DNA of 64,000 nt from Falsirhodobacter halotolerans (GTDB lineage Bacteria; Pseudomonadota; Alphaproteobacteria; Rhodobacterales; Rhodobacteraceae). This document shows, piece by piece, positions 53,999 through 62,210 of this stretch. The translations under genes were made by a program, and so were the position numbers. Each line of letters starts with the position of its first letter. Position 1 is the first letter of the stretch. The notes under the pieces are model-generated. The model searched no databases. It saw only the letters and a program-made list of their open reading frames with translations, and was not told the DNA's origin. Location of the stretch: the NCBI RefSeq assembly GCF_022899245.1, contig NZ_JALJAZ010000001.1, forward strand, positions 2,019,001 to 2,083,000, given 5' to 3'.

Positions 53999-56320
53999 TC
54001 AGAAGGGCACGTCGTCCGCCTGATCCGCCGCCACGACATAGCTGGCGACGACCTTTTTCAGCCCCGCCTTTTCAAAGGCCACGTCCAGCTTGTCGCCCTC
54101 CACCCCCTGCACCAGGCCGTAGCCGAACTTGGTGTTGAACACGCGATCCCCGACCGCGAACTTCGCCACGGCCGTCATGTCGATCACCACGCCCCGCGCC
54201 TCGCGCGGCTGGTTCACGGGGCGTGAGGTCGCCCGGTCCTGCATCCGCTTCCAGCCGGGGGAGTTGTAGACATCGGCGCTGGCCACCCGCTGATCCATCG
54301 CGGTGGCCGCAGCCCCAAACCCGCCGCCATACAGGCCAGGCGGGGTCAGCACGTCCACATGCTCCTCGGGCAATTCGTCGATGAACCGCGACGGCAGGGC
54401 GGATTGCCACTGACCATAGACGCGGCGGTTGGCGGCAAAGGATATGGTGCACAGCGTCTCGGCCCGCGTGATGCCGACATAGGCCAACCGCCGCTCCTCC
54501 TCCAAGCCCTTCAGCCCCGATTCGTCCATCGCGCGCTGCGAGGGGAACAGGCCATCCTCCCACCCCGGCAGAAAGACCGCCGGAAATTCCAGCCCCTTGG
54601 CCGCGTGCAGGGTCATGATCGACACCTTCTGCTCCGCCTCTCCCTGTTCGTTGTCCATGATCAGCGCGACGTGTTCGAGGAAGCCCTGAAGGTTCTCGAA
54701 CCCCTCCAGCGCCTTCACCAGTTCCTTGAGGTTTTCCAGCCGCCCCGGCGCTTCGGGCGTCTTGTCGTTCTGCCACATGGCGGTATAGCCGGATTCGTCC
54801 AGAATCACCTCGGCCAGTTCGATATGGTTGCGCCCTCGCTGAATGTCGGCATGCCAACGGTCGATCCCGTCGATGAATTGCCGCAGCTGCGCCGCGCCCT
54901 TCCCGCCGATCCCCTTGGCCGCAAGCAGCGCCCGCGCGCCCTCCAGCAGCGGCACATCGGCTTCGCGCGCGGTGCGCTGGATGGTCTGCTGCGCCTTGTC
55001 GCCCAAGCCGCGCTTGGGGGTATTCACCACCCGCTCGAAGGCCAGATCATCCTCGGGCGAGATGACCAGCCGGAAATAGGCCATCGCGTCCCGGATCTCC
55101 AACCGCTCATAGAATCGGGGGCCGCCGATCACGCGATAGGGCAGACCGATGGTCAGGAACCGATCCTCGAACGCGCGCATCTGATGGGACGCGCGGACCA
55201 GAATCGCCATGTCGTCCAAGCCTGTGCCCTTACGGGACAGGCGCTCGATCTCCTCACCGATCCAGCGGGCCTCCTCCTCGCCATCCCAGTGGCCGATCAG
55301 GCGCACCTTTTCGCCGCCCGTCGCATCGGTCCACAGCGTCTTGCCCAGACGCCCCGCATTGGTGGCGATCACGCCGGAGGCCGCACCCAGGATATGTTCG
55401 GTGGAGCGGTAGTTCTGCTCCAGCCGGATGACCTTCGCGCCGGGGAAATCCTTTTCGAAACGAAGGATGTTGCCGACCTCGGCCCCGCGCCAGCCATAGA
55501 TCGACTGGTCGTCATCCCCCACGCAGCAGATGTTCTTGTGCTGCTGCGCCAGAAGCCGCAGCCACAGATACTGCGCCGCGTTGGTGTCCTGATATTCGTC
55601 CACCAGAATATAGGGCAGCCAGCGCTGATATTGCGCCAGCACGTCGGGATGGTCCTGAAAGATCGTCAGCACATGCAGCAGCAGATCGCCGAAATCCACG
55701 GCATTCAGATTTTTCAGCCGGTCCTGATACTGCTCATAGATTTCCGTCCCACGGTGGTTGAAGGCCCCCGCCTCGACCGCGGGGACGCGGCGCGGCGTCC
55801 AGGCGCGGTTCTTCCAGCCGTCGATGATTCCCGCCATCATCCGCGCGGGCCAGCGCTTTTCGTCGATGTTCGCGGCAACGATCAACTGCTTCAGCAGGCG
55901 GATCTGGTCGTCGGTGTCCAGAATGGTGAAATTCGATTTCAGGCCCACCAGCTCGGCATGGCGGCGCAAGATCTTGACGCTGATTGAATGGAAGGTGCCC
56001 ATCCAGGGCATCCCCTCGATCCCGCCGAGCATCCGGCTGACGCGGTCCTTCATCTCGCGCGCGGCCTTGTTGGTGAAGGTCACGGCCAGAATCTCGTTCG
56101 GGCGCGCTCGTCCCGTGGTCAGCAGGTGAACGATTCGCGAGGTGAGGGCCTTGGTCTTGCCCGTCCCCGCCCCCGCCAGCATCAGGACGGGGCCGTCCAA
56201 CGCCTCCACCGCCGCGCGCTGCGCGGGATTCAGGTCGTCCAGATAGGGGGCAGGCCGCGCGGCCATCGCGCGACGGCTGAGCGGCACGGCGGCCTCGAAC
56301 GCGTCATCATCGTCAATCAT
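53999..56320 (-). CDS. uvrD: UvrD/PcrA-type DNA helicase II
   Basis: 773 residues, superfamily 1A helicase. Q motif and Walker A LNPAQRAAVEA and GAGTGKT (50-56), TFTNKAAREMKDRV (Ia), LVDEYQDTNAAQYLW (Walker B), DDDQSIYGWRGAEV (III), LEQNYRSTEHIL (IV), IMTLHAAKGLEFPAVFLPGW (V), EERRLAYVGITRA (VI). A C-terminal Tudor-like tail (AVGDRVFNTKFGYGLVQGVE) is typical of UvrD. Works in mismatch and nucleotide excision repair. Confidence 0.95.
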   Translation of the reverse strand: MIDDDDAFEAAVPLSRRAMAARPAPYLDDLNPAQRAAVEALDGPVLMLAGAGTGKTKALTSRIVHLLTTGRARPNEILAVTFTNKAAREMKDRVSRMLGGIEGMPWMGTFHSISVKILRRHAELVGLKSNFTILDTDDQIRLLKQLIVAANIDEKRWPARMMAGIIDGWKNRAWTPRRVPAVEAGAFNHRGTEIYEQYQDRLKNLNAVDFGDLLLHVLTIFQDHPDVLAQYQRWLPYILVDEYQDTNAAQYLWLRLLAQQHKNICCVGDDDQSIYGWRGAEVGNILRFEKDFPGAKVIRLEQNYRSTEHILGAASGVIATNAGRLGKTLWTDATGGEKVRLIGHWDGEEEARWIGEEIERLSRKGTGLDDMAILVRASHQMRAFEDRFLTIGLPYRVIGGPRFYERLEIRDAMAYFRLVISPEDDLAFERVVNTPKRGLGDKAQQTIQRTAREADVPLLEGARALLAAKGIGGKGAAQLRQFIDGIDRWHADIQRGRNHIELAEVILDESGYTAMWQNDKTPEAPGRLENLKELVKALEGFENLQGFLEHVALIMDNEQGEAEQKVSIMTLHAAKGLEFPAVFLPGWEDGLFPSQRAMDESGLKGLEEERRLAYVGITRAETLCTISFAANRRVYGQWQSALPSRFIDELPEEHVDVLTPPGLYGGGFGAAATAMDQRVASADVYNSPGWKRMQDRATSRPVNQPREARGVVIDMTAVAKFAVGDRVFNTKFGYGLVQGVEGDKLDVAFEKAGLKKVVASYVVAADQADDVPF

Positions 56321-56464
56321 GCCATGAGGTTAGCGCCCTTGCGCGGCAAAGGAAAGCGTTCCCAATCTGTTCCTGACAGTTTTTCTTTTGCAAACCCGAC
56401 CATTTTCCTTGCCGCAAATCCCCAAGTGAAACAGTCAACCATATGTTTTTATTGGATTATTTTC

Positions 56465-56493
56465 TTGACCCTGCCGGGCGGCCGATCTAGAAC
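56465..56493 (+). promoter_or_regulatory. Candidate sigma-70 promoter for the four-cysteine protein
   Basis: TTGACC (56465-56470), 17-base spacer, TAGAAC (56488-56493), 51 bases before the ATG at 56545, inside an AT-rich intergenic stretch. Confidence 0.55.
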
Positions 56494-56544
56494 TATTCCA
56501 AGGAAGGCCGAACGCCTCCGCCACATTATGGAAGGACCTCGGAT

Positions 56545-56742
56545 ATGAGCCATCACAACCATTGCGCCGATTGCGCGTTCTTCGAAGATCACGCTGCCAA
56601 TGCCCAGGCCGTTGCGAACGATGCCGGCCTGTGCCGCTTCAATCCGCCGGTGACCCAGCCTTCGGCCGATGCCAAGGGGTTCTGGCCGGTCGTGGGCGCC
56701 AACGACTGGTGCGGCCACTTCTCCACCCAAGCGGCGGAATAA
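56545..56742 (+). CDS. Small four-cysteine protein, putative metal-binding
   Basis: 65 residues. Cysteines in HCADCAFFE (C-x2-C), GLCRFNPP and NDWCGHF, plus several histidines at the N-terminus (SHHNHC), look like a single zinc or iron-sulfur site. The pattern CxxC ... GxCxxxPP ... DWCGxF recurs in small proteins of unknown role from alphaproteobacteria and phages. I do not know the function. It has its own promoter and terminator, so it is a monocistronic, probably well-expressed gene. AAGGACCTCGGAT precedes the ATG. Confidence 0.75.
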   Translation: MSHHNHCADCAFFEDHAANAQAVANDAGLCRFNPPVTQPSADAKGFWPVVGANDWCGHFSTQAAE

Positions 56743-56791
56743 GCGCGCCAGCCCGCCATGGGGCCCCGGCCCCTAGCCAGCCCGCAAGCCC

Positions 56792-56826
56792 AAAGGGCGG
56801 TGCCACGCGCACCGCCCTTTTCTTTT
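56792..56826 (+). terminator. Rho-independent terminator after the four-cysteine gene
   Basis: AAAGGGCGGTGC (56792-56803) pairs perfectly with GCACCGCCCTTT (56809-56820), followed by TCTTTT. Confidence 0.88.
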
Positions 56827-56847
56827 GGTTCGCCCTGATTTTTTCCC

Positions 56848-56876
56848 TTGCGTCCGCCGAAGCAACGGCCTAAATC
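56848..56876 (+). promoter_or_regulatory. Candidate sigma-70 promoter for the tRNA-Gly pair
   Basis: TTGCGT (56848-56853), 17-base spacer, TAAATC (56871-56876), 17 bases before the first tRNA. Confidence 0.55.
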
Positions 56877-56893
56877 CCGCCCATCCAGACGGT

Positions 56894-56968
56894 GCGGGCG
56901 TAGCTCAGGGGTAGAGCATAACCTTGCCAAGGTTAGGGTCGGGCGTTCGAATCGCCTCGCCCGCTCCA
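56894..56968 (+). tRNA. tRNA-Gly (anticodon GCC), copy 1
   Basis: 75-nt cloverleaf with acceptor GCGGGCG/CGCCCGC, D-arm TAGCTCAGGGGTAGAGCA, anticodon loop TTGCCAA (GCC), T-arm GGGCGTTCGAATCGCCT, encoded CCA. Sixteen bases separate it from an identical second copy. Confidence 0.97.
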
Positions 56969-56984
56969 ACTGGATAAATGGAGT

Positions 56985-57059
56985 GCGGGCGTAGCTCAGG
57001 GGTAGAGCATAACCTTGCCAAGGTTAGGGTCGGGCGTTCGAATCGCCTCGCCCGCTCCA
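56985..57059 (+). tRNA. tRNA-Gly (anticodon GCC), copy 2
   Basis: Identical in all 75 positions to copy 1, offset by 91 bases. It ends 66 bases before hisB, so hisB may be read from the tRNA promoter after tRNA processing. Confidence 0.97.
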
Positions 57060-57125
57060 GACATCATCGACATTGCGAAAACCGGATCACCGCCCTATAA
57101 GGCGCGGAGATCATGGGACATTGCA

Positions 57126-57710
57126 ATGCGCCACGCCGACATCACCCGCAAAACCGCTGAAACCGACATCACCCTGTCCGTCAATCTGGACGGCACGGGC
57201 GTCTATGACGTGAAAACCGGCGTCGGGTTCTTCGACCATATGCTGGACCAGTTGTCGCGCCATTCGCTGATCGACATCACCCTGCGGGCCACGGGCGATA
57301 CGCATATCGACGATCACCACACGGTGGAGGATTGCGGCATCGCCCTGGGTCAGGCGCTGGCACACGCCTTGGGCGACAAGCGTGGCATCCGGCGGTATGG
57401 CAGCTTTCACCTCGCGATGGACGACGCGCTGGTGCGGTGCGCGCTGGATCTGTCCGCGCGCCCCTATCTGATCTGGAACGTGCCCTTCCCGACCGAGAAG
57501 ATCGGCACCTTCGACACCGAACTGGTGCGCGAATTCTTTCAGGCGCTGTCCACCCATGGCGGCATCACGCTGCATGTGGACATGATCCACGGGATCAACA
57601 GCCATCACATCGCCGAGGCGGCGTTCAAGGCCGTCGCCCGCGCCCTGCGCGAGGCGGTGGAGCCGGACCCCCGCGCGACCGGAATCCCCTCCACCAAGGG
57701 GGCGCTGTGA
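57126..57710 (+). CDS. hisB: Imidazoleglycerol-phosphate dehydratase
   Basis: 194 residues, monofunctional HisB. Duplicated metal-binding motifs [20 protein letters not shown] and [18 protein letters not shown] coordinate the two Mn2+ ions. Catalyses the sixth step of histidine synthesis. The ATG at 57126 gives the usual [15 protein letters not shown] opening. The stop overlaps hisH as TGATG. Confidence 0.96.
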   Translation: MRHADITRKTAETDITLSVNLDGTGVYDVKTGVGFFDHMLDQLSRHSLIDITLRATGDTHIDDHHTVEDCGIALGQALAHALGDKRGIRRYGSFHLAMDDALVRCALDLSARPYLIWNVPFPTEKIGTFDTELVREFFQALSTHGGITLHVDMIHGINSHHIAEAAFKAVARALREAVEPDPRATGIPSTKGAL

Positions 57711-58345
57711 TGCTGACGGTTCTGGTCGATTACGACAGCGGAAACCTGCATTCAGCGGAAAAGGCGTTCCAGCGGATGGCGGCGGATGTGGGCGGGACGG
57801 TGATCGTCACCGACCGGCCCGAGGATGTCGCCCGCGCTGACCGTATCGTCCTGCCGGGCGACGGGGCGTTTCCGGCCTGCCGCCGCGCGCTTGGCGAACG
57901 CGGCGGCCTGTTCGAAGCGATCGAGGAGGCGGTGACCGCCCGCGCCCGCCCCTTTCTGGGCATCTGCGTGGGGATGCAGATGATGGCGACCTGGGGCCGC
58001 GAATACGACGACACCCGCGGCTTCGGCTGGATTGGGGGCGAGGTTGCGCGCATTACGCCCGACGACGCCGCGCTGAAGGTGCCGCATATGGGCTGGAACG
58101 ATCTGGTGATCGATCATCCGCATCCGGTGCTGGAAGGGATCTCCTCCGGCGATCACGCCTATTTCGTTCATTCCTACCACTTCCGCGTCGCCGATCAGGC
58201 CGAACGGCTGGCGCATGTGGATTATGGCACGCCCGTGACGGCGATCATCGGGCGGGACAACATGGTGGGGACGCAGTTCCACCCGGAGAAATCGCAAGCC
58301 ACCGGCCTGCGCCTGATCGCGAACTTCCTGCGCTGGCGCCCTTAA
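57710..58345 (+). CDS. hisH: Imidazole glycerol phosphate synthase, glutaminase subunit
   Basis: 211 residues, class I glutamine amidotransferase: N-terminal VLVDYDSGNLHS, nucleophile C86 in LGICVGMQMM, and VGTQFHPEKSQ (His-Glu). Supplies ammonia to HisF. Its stop overlaps the antisense DUF2147 gene by four bases. Confidence 0.96.
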   Translation: MLTVLVDYDSGNLHSAEKAFQRMAADVGGTVIVTDRPEDVARADRIVLPGDGAFPACRRALGERGGLFEAIEEAVTARARPFLGICVGMQMMATWGREYDDTRGFGWIGGEVARITPDDAALKVPHMGWNDLVIDHPHPVLEGISSGDHAYFVHSYHFRVADQAERLAHVDYGTPVTAIIGRDNMVGTQFHPEKSQATGLRLIANFLRWRP

Positions 58346-58689
58346 TCCAGCCGCAGCCACGTTCCGGCGGATCGGCAGATGGCAAGGATGCAGCCCCCCA
58401 CATCCAGCCGGTCCCCATCAAGGATCAGCCGCGCGGCATAGCTGTCGCCTGTTTCGGGGTTCACGATCCGCCCCTTGGAATAGCGCGCGCCTTCCGGCAC
58501 CACGTCCCGAAACACCTGCGTCCCGCTGTGCGGCCCCTGCACCGCCGTGCCGCAGAACCCCGCCCCGCAGGCCGCGATCCGCACCTGCCCCGTCACCCCG
58601 TTGCGGTCGGGCTGGGTCTGCCACACCCCTTCGATCGGGTCGGCCATGGCCGGAGAGGCCAGCAGCAGAAGCGCCAAAAGTCGGATCAT
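58342..58689 (-). CDS. DUF2147 secreted protein
   Basis: 115 residues: signal peptide IRLLALLLLASPAMA (cleavage AMA|DP), then a lipocalin-like DUF2147 domain (PIEGVWQTQ, VNPETGDSYAARLIL, DVGGCILAICRSAGTW). Cysteines at the end and in IAACGAGFCGT could form disulfides in the periplasm. AAGGAG before the ATG at 58689. It is inserted on the opposite strand between hisH and hisA; its role is unknown. Confidence 0.82.
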   Translation of the reverse strand: MIRLLALLLLASPAMADPIEGVWQTQPDRNGVTGQVRIAACGAGFCGTAVQGPHSGTQVFRDVVPEGARYSKGRIVNPETGDSYAARLILDGDRLDVGGCILAICRSAGTWLRLD

Positions 58690-58760
58690 CGGATCTCCTT
58701 CCATTTGCGCCCCGCGCCCCGCCGCGCTAGGACGGCAGGGACAATCACCGGAGCGCCGCC

Positions 58761-59480
58761 ATGATCCTCTATCCCGCCATCGACCTCAAGGACGGTCAAT
58801 GCGTCCGCCTGCTGCGCGGAGAGATGGAGGAAGCGACCGTCTTCGGCGACGATCCGGCGGCGCAGGCGCTGGCCTTTCAGGAGGCGGGATGCGAATGGAT
58901 CCACCTTGTCGATCTGAACGGCGCCTTTGCCGGCCATCCGGTGAACGCGGACGCGGTGGAGGCGATCCTGTCCCGCGTGACCGTTCCCTGCCAGCTGGGC
59001 GGCGGCATCCGTGACATGGACACCATCGCCATGTGGATCGAAAAGGGCCTGTCGCGCGTGATCCTCGGGACCGTCGCGGTGGAAAACCCCGCGCTGGTGC
59101 GCGAGGCCGCGCTGGTGTTTCCCGACCGCATCGCCGTGGGAATCGATGCCCGTCAGGGCCGCGTGGCCACGAAAGGCTGGGCGACCGAAACCGACGTCAT
59201 GGCAACCGACCTTGCCAAATCCTTCGAGGACGCGGGCGTCTGCGCCATCATCTATACCGACATCGACCGCGACGGCGCGATGGCCGGCCCGAACATCGAG
59301 GCGACCGAAGCCTTGGCCCGCGCGGTGTCGATCCCCGTCATCGCCTCGGGCGGGGTGTCGCGGATGGGCGATCTGACGGCCCTGCGCGACACCGGCGTCA
59401 TCGCGGGCGCAATTTCGGGCCGGGCGCTCTATGACGGCGCGATCGACCTTGCGGCAGCCTTGGCGGCCCTGAAATGCTGA
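58761..59480 (+). CDS. hisA: ProFAR isomerase
   Basis: 239 residues, (beta-alpha)8 barrel. Catalytic residues are D8 in [15 protein letters not shown] and the second aspartate in [11 protein letters not shown]; phosphate-binding loops [11 protein letters not shown] and [11 protein letters not shown]. Fourth-step isomerase of histidine synthesis. GGAG before the ATG; the stop overlaps the hisF start. Confidence 0.96.
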   Translation: MILYPAIDLKDGQCVRLLRGEMEEATVFGDDPAAQALAFQEAGCEWIHLVDLNGAFAGHPVNADAVEAILSRVTVPCQLGGGIRDMDTIAMWIEKGLSRVILGTVAVENPALVREAALVFPDRIAVGIDARQGRVATKGWATETDVMATDLAKSFEDAGVCAIIYTDIDRDGAMAGPNIEATEALARAVSIPVIASGGVSRMGDLTALRDTGVIAGAISGRALYDGAIDLAAALAALKC

Positions 59481-60235
59481 AGACCCGCATCATTCCCTGT
59501 CTGGACGTGGCCGATGGCCGCGTGGTCAAGGGCGTCAACTTCGTTGATCTGATCGACGCGGGCGATCCGGTCGAAGCCGCCCGCGCCTATGACGCCGCAG
59601 GCGCGGATGAGCTGTGTTTTCTCGACATTCACGCCACGCATGAAAACCGCGGCACGATGTTCGATCTGGTGACACGCACAGCCGAGCAGTGCTTCATGCC
59701 GCTGACCGTGGGCGGCGGCGTCCGCACGCCCGAGGATGTGCGCGCCCTGCTGCTGGCGGGGGCGGACAAGGTGTCCTTCAACTCGGCCGCCGTGGCCGAT
59801 CCCGACGTGGTCGCCCGCGCGGCCGATCGGTTCGGCAGCCAGTGCATCGTGGTCGCCATCGACGCCAAGACCGTGGCCGATGGACGGTGGGAGATTTTCA
59901 CCCATGGCGGGCGCAAACCGACCGGCATCGACGCCGTGGACTTTGCGCGCACCGTCGCCGCCAAGGGGGCGGGAGAGATCCTCCTCACCTCCATGGACCG
60001 CGACGGCACGCGCGCCGGGTTCAACCTGCCGCTGACCCGCGCGATTTCTGATGCGGTGAGCGTTCCCGTCATCGCCTCGGGCGGGGTGGGCACGCTGGAC
60101 CATCTGGTGGAAGGTGTGACGGAGGGCGGCGCATCCGCCGTGCTGGCCGCGTCGATCTTCCATTTCGGCACCCACACCATCGGCGAGGCCAAGGCCCATA
60201 TGGCCGCCGCCGGCATTCCCATGAGGATGTCATGA
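59474..60235 (+). CDS. hisF: Imidazole glycerol phosphate synthase, cyclase subunit
   Basis: 253 residues, barrel related to HisA: catalytic D11 in [15 protein letters not shown] and the second aspartate in [11 protein letters not shown]; phosphate loops [11 protein letters not shown] and [11 protein letters not shown]. Works with HisH. Overlaps hisA by seven bases and hisE by four. Confidence 0.97.
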   Translation: MLKTRIIPCLDVADGRVVKGVNFVDLIDAGDPVEAARAYDAAGADELCFLDIHATHENRGTMFDLVTRTAEQCFMPLTVGGGVRTPEDVRALLLAGADKVSFNSAAVADPDVVARAADRFGSQCIVVAIDAKTVADGRWEIFTHGGRKPTGIDAVDFARTVAAKGAGEILLTSMDRDGTRAGFNLPLTRAISDAVSVPVIASGGVGTLDHLVEGVTEGGASAVLAASIFHFGTHTIGEAKAHMAAAGIPMRMS

Positions 60236-60540
60236 CCGCGCTGACCCGCCTTGATGCCACGATCCAGGGCCGCAAGGGGGCCGATCCCGACACGTCCTGG
60301 ACCGCGAAGCTGCTGGCCAAAGGCCCCGAAAAATGCGCCGAGAAGTTCGGCGAGGAGGCGGTGGAAGCGATCATCGAAGCGGTGAAGGGCGACCGCGACC
60401 GGCTGACCTCCGAGGCCGCCGATGTTCTCTATCACCTGCTGGTGATGCTGGCCGCGCGGGACGTGACGCTGGACGACGTGCTGGCGGAACTGGAACGGCG
60501 CGAAGGCACCTCCGGCATCACCGAGAAAGCGCGCCGATAA
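60232..60540 (+). CDS. hisE: Phosphoribosyl-ATP pyrophosphatase
   Basis: 102 residues, all-alpha MazG-like fold: [20 protein letters not shown] followed by [20 protein letters not shown], which carries the acidic metal-binding residues. Second step of histidine synthesis; monofunctional as in other alphaproteobacteria. Its last 23 bases overlap the convergent CoA-binding gene. Confidence 0.95.
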   Translation: MTALTRLDATIQGRKGADPDTSWTAKLLAKGPEKCAEKFGEEAVEAIIEAVKGDRDRLTSEAADVLYHLLVMLAARDVTLDDVLAELERREGTSGITEKARR

Positions 60541-60940
60541 GGCGCGGGATCTCGATCGCGGGGCAGCGGTTTTCGATCACCCCAAGCCCGTGGCGTTCGG
60601 CCAGCGCGCGCGCCTCCGCATTCTCGATCCCCAGCTGCATCCAGATGGTTCGGATTCCCGGCACCTGCACGGCCTGCTCCACGATGGGCAGAACGTCGTC
60701 CGACCGGCGGAAGATGTCGACCATGTCCACAGGTTCCTCCAACGCGGTCAGATCGGGGATCACGCGTTCGCCCAAGGCCATCTGCCCCGCCTGCCCCGGA
60801 TTGACGGGGATCACGCGATACCCCTGATTTTTCAGATAGGCCGCCACCCGGTGGCTTGCCCGATCCGGGTTGGCGGACCAGCCGACCACCGCCACGCTGC
60901 GCGTGGACAAAAGAACGGATCGGATCAGGTCTTCGTCCAT
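60518..60940 (-). CDS. CoA-binding domain protein (YccU-like)
   Basis: 140 residues, a Rossmann-fold succinyl-CoA synthetase-alpha-type CoA-binding domain: [49 protein letters not shown], and [10 protein letters not shown]. Stand-alone copies bind CoA or a nucleotide; function unknown. A terminator for the opposite upstream neighbour lies at 60965-60996, so it must have its own promoter in the short gap between, which was not identified. Confidence 0.8.
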   Translation of the reverse strand: MDEDLIRSVLLSTRSVAVVGWSANPDRASHRVAAYLKNQGYRVIPVNPGQAGQMALGERVIPDLTALEEPVDMVDIFRRSDDVLPIVEQAVQVPGIRTIWMQLGIENAEARALAERHGLGVIENRCPAIEIPRLIGALSR

Positions 60941-60964
60941 GAGGCACCTTTACATACAGCAGAC

Positions 60965-60996
60965 AAAAAAACGCCCGGTCACAGGGGACCGGGCGC
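60965..60996 (-). terminator. Rho-independent terminator downstream of rlmB
   Basis: On the minus strand CGCCCGGTC and GACCGGGCG form a nine-pair stem, followed by a run of seven T (60971-60965). It lies about 190 bases after rlmB and before the CoA-binding gene. The stretch between is AT-rich and holds no gene. Confidence 0.78.
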
Positions 60997-61181
60997 GAGT
61001 TACGGAACGAGGGACAGTGAAGTCAGGAAACGGGGGTTCCGGCCCCGTCCTCCTCAACAACATAGCAAATCGAATTTTGTTTCATAGTCACTTCGCGATT
61101 CTGTGATTTTTTCGCAGATTTATTTCGCCATGAGTCAATCACGTGTGTCACCGGCATCGAAAAATGTGCTTTTTCGGCCAC

Positions 61182-61964
61182 TCAGCCCCGCGCAGCCGTG
61201 GCATAAAGCGCAATGGCCGCCGCATTTGAAACATTCAACGATCCCACGCTGTCGCGGAACGGGATGCGCACAAGGCGATCGCACGTCTCGCGCGTCTTGT
61301 CGCGCAGGCCCGGACCTTCCGCCCCCATGACAAGGGCGACGGGGCGATCCCCCACCTCGGCCAGCGCCTCGCCGATGGTCGCCTCCGCTTCGCCGTCCAG
61401 CCCCAGAAGGGTGAAGCCCATGCCGCGCAGGTCTTCCATCGCGTCCGCCAGGTTCTGCACCCGAAGATAGGGCTGCCGTTCCAGCGCGCCCGAAGCCGTC
61501 TTGGCCAGTGCCCCGGTTTCCGGCGCCGAATGACGGTGCGGAGCCACGACGGCCCGCGCCCCGAACACCTCGGCCGAGCGCAGGACCGCGCCCACATTGT
61601 GCGGGTCGGTCACACGGTCCAGCAGCACGACCAGCGGCGCCCCCTCGCCCCCGGCGCAAACCTCGGCCAGCGACCCCCAGTGCAGGGGCTTCACTTCCAG
61701 CGCAGCCCCCTGATGCACGGATTCGGGGTCGATCGGCACGTCGAACTTGCGCGGATCGACGATTTCCGGCTCCAGCCCGGCGGCGGTCACGGCCTCCTCC
61801 AGGCGGTCGAACGCGTTCTTGGTCAGGACCAGCCGCAACTTCTGCCGCGCCGGGTTCATCAGCGCGTCGCGCACCGCGTGAATGCCGAACAGCCACACCG
61901 TTTCCGCGGCTGAGGCCCGGCGCGCGCGTTCCTTGTCGATCACCCAGGAGGGTTTCTTGCTCAT
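61182..61964 (-). CDS. rlmB: 23S rRNA (guanosine-2251-2'-O)-methyltransferase
   Basis: 260 residues, SPOUT (SpoU/TrmH) family. N-terminal substrate-binding domain (LFGIHAVRDALMNPARQKLR), then LLDRVTDPHNVGAVLRSAEV (motif 1), VMGAEGPGLR (motif 2) and IPFRDSVGSLNVSNAAAIAL (motif 3) forming the knotted SAM site. RlmB is the likeliest member given the N-terminal domain; TrmH is less likely. The ATG at 61964 precedes MSKKPSWVIDKERAR. Confidence 0.92.
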   Translation of the reverse strand: MSKKPSWVIDKERARRASAAETVWLFGIHAVRDALMNPARQKLRLVLTKNAFDRLEEAVTAAGLEPEIVDPRKFDVPIDPESVHQGAALEVKPLHWGSLAEVCAGGEGAPLVVLLDRVTDPHNVGAVLRSAEVFGARAVVAPHRHSAPETGALAKTASGALERQPYLRVQNLADAMEDLRGMGFTLLGLDGEAEATIGEALAEVGDRPVALVMGAEGPGLRDKTRETCDRLVRIPFRDSVGSLNVSNAAAIALYATAARG

Positions 61965-62033
61965 TCTCGCACCTCGATTGCAGGGGGGGACAATCGCCCC
62001 GACGCCCTCCGCGCGCAAGTGGAACTTTCCCGC

Positions 62034-62062
62034 TTGACGCCCCCCAAGGGGATATATATGTC
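62034..62062 (+). promoter_or_regulatory. Candidate sigma-70 promoter for tRNA-Tyr
   Basis: TTGACG (62034-62039) with TATATG or TATGTC 15 to 17 bases downstream, about 12 bases before the tRNA. The -10 region is a run of TA repeats. Confidence 0.55.
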
Positions 62063-62073
62063 CCGCCCTCAGT

Positions 62074-62157
62074 GGGCGACGTGCTGCAAGGTGCGGCAGC
62101 GGACTGTAACTCCGCCGAGGCGACTCATGCCTGGTTCGATTCCAGGGTCGCCCACCA
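62074..62157 (+). tRNA. tRNA-Tyr (anticodon GTA)
   Basis: 84-nt class II tRNA. Acceptor GGGCGAC/GTCGCCC, discriminator A, encoded CCA (62155-62157). Anticodon stem GCGGA/TCCGC with loop CTGTAAC, long variable arm with GAG-GCGA-CTC stem, and T-arm CCTGGTTCGATTCCAGG. The D-arm (CTGC AAGGTGCG GCAG) does not show U8 and A14 at their usual places, so the D-arm may fold unusually. Coordinates are secure; isotype set by the anticodon. Confidence 0.85.
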
Positions 62158-62184
62158 TCTTCCTGAAAACCCATGGTTTCCGAA

Positions 62185-62204
62185 GGGCCTGCCGCAGCAG
62201 GCCC
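62185..62204 (-). terminator. Terminator-like hairpin between the BASS symporter and tRNA-Tyr
   Basis: GGGCCTGC (62185-62192) with GCAGGCCC (62197-62204), loop CGCA. Followed on the minus strand only by TTCGG, so any terminator is weak. It lies seven bases after the symporter stop. Confidence 0.4.
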
Positions 62205-62210
62205 CCCGTG

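Noticed and set aside
53622-54023. 133-codon plus-strand frame across the hairpin array
   Set aside because: It encodes repetitive P/S/L/G runs from the CCTCCTCCC loops, has no ribosome site and runs into uvrD on the other strand.
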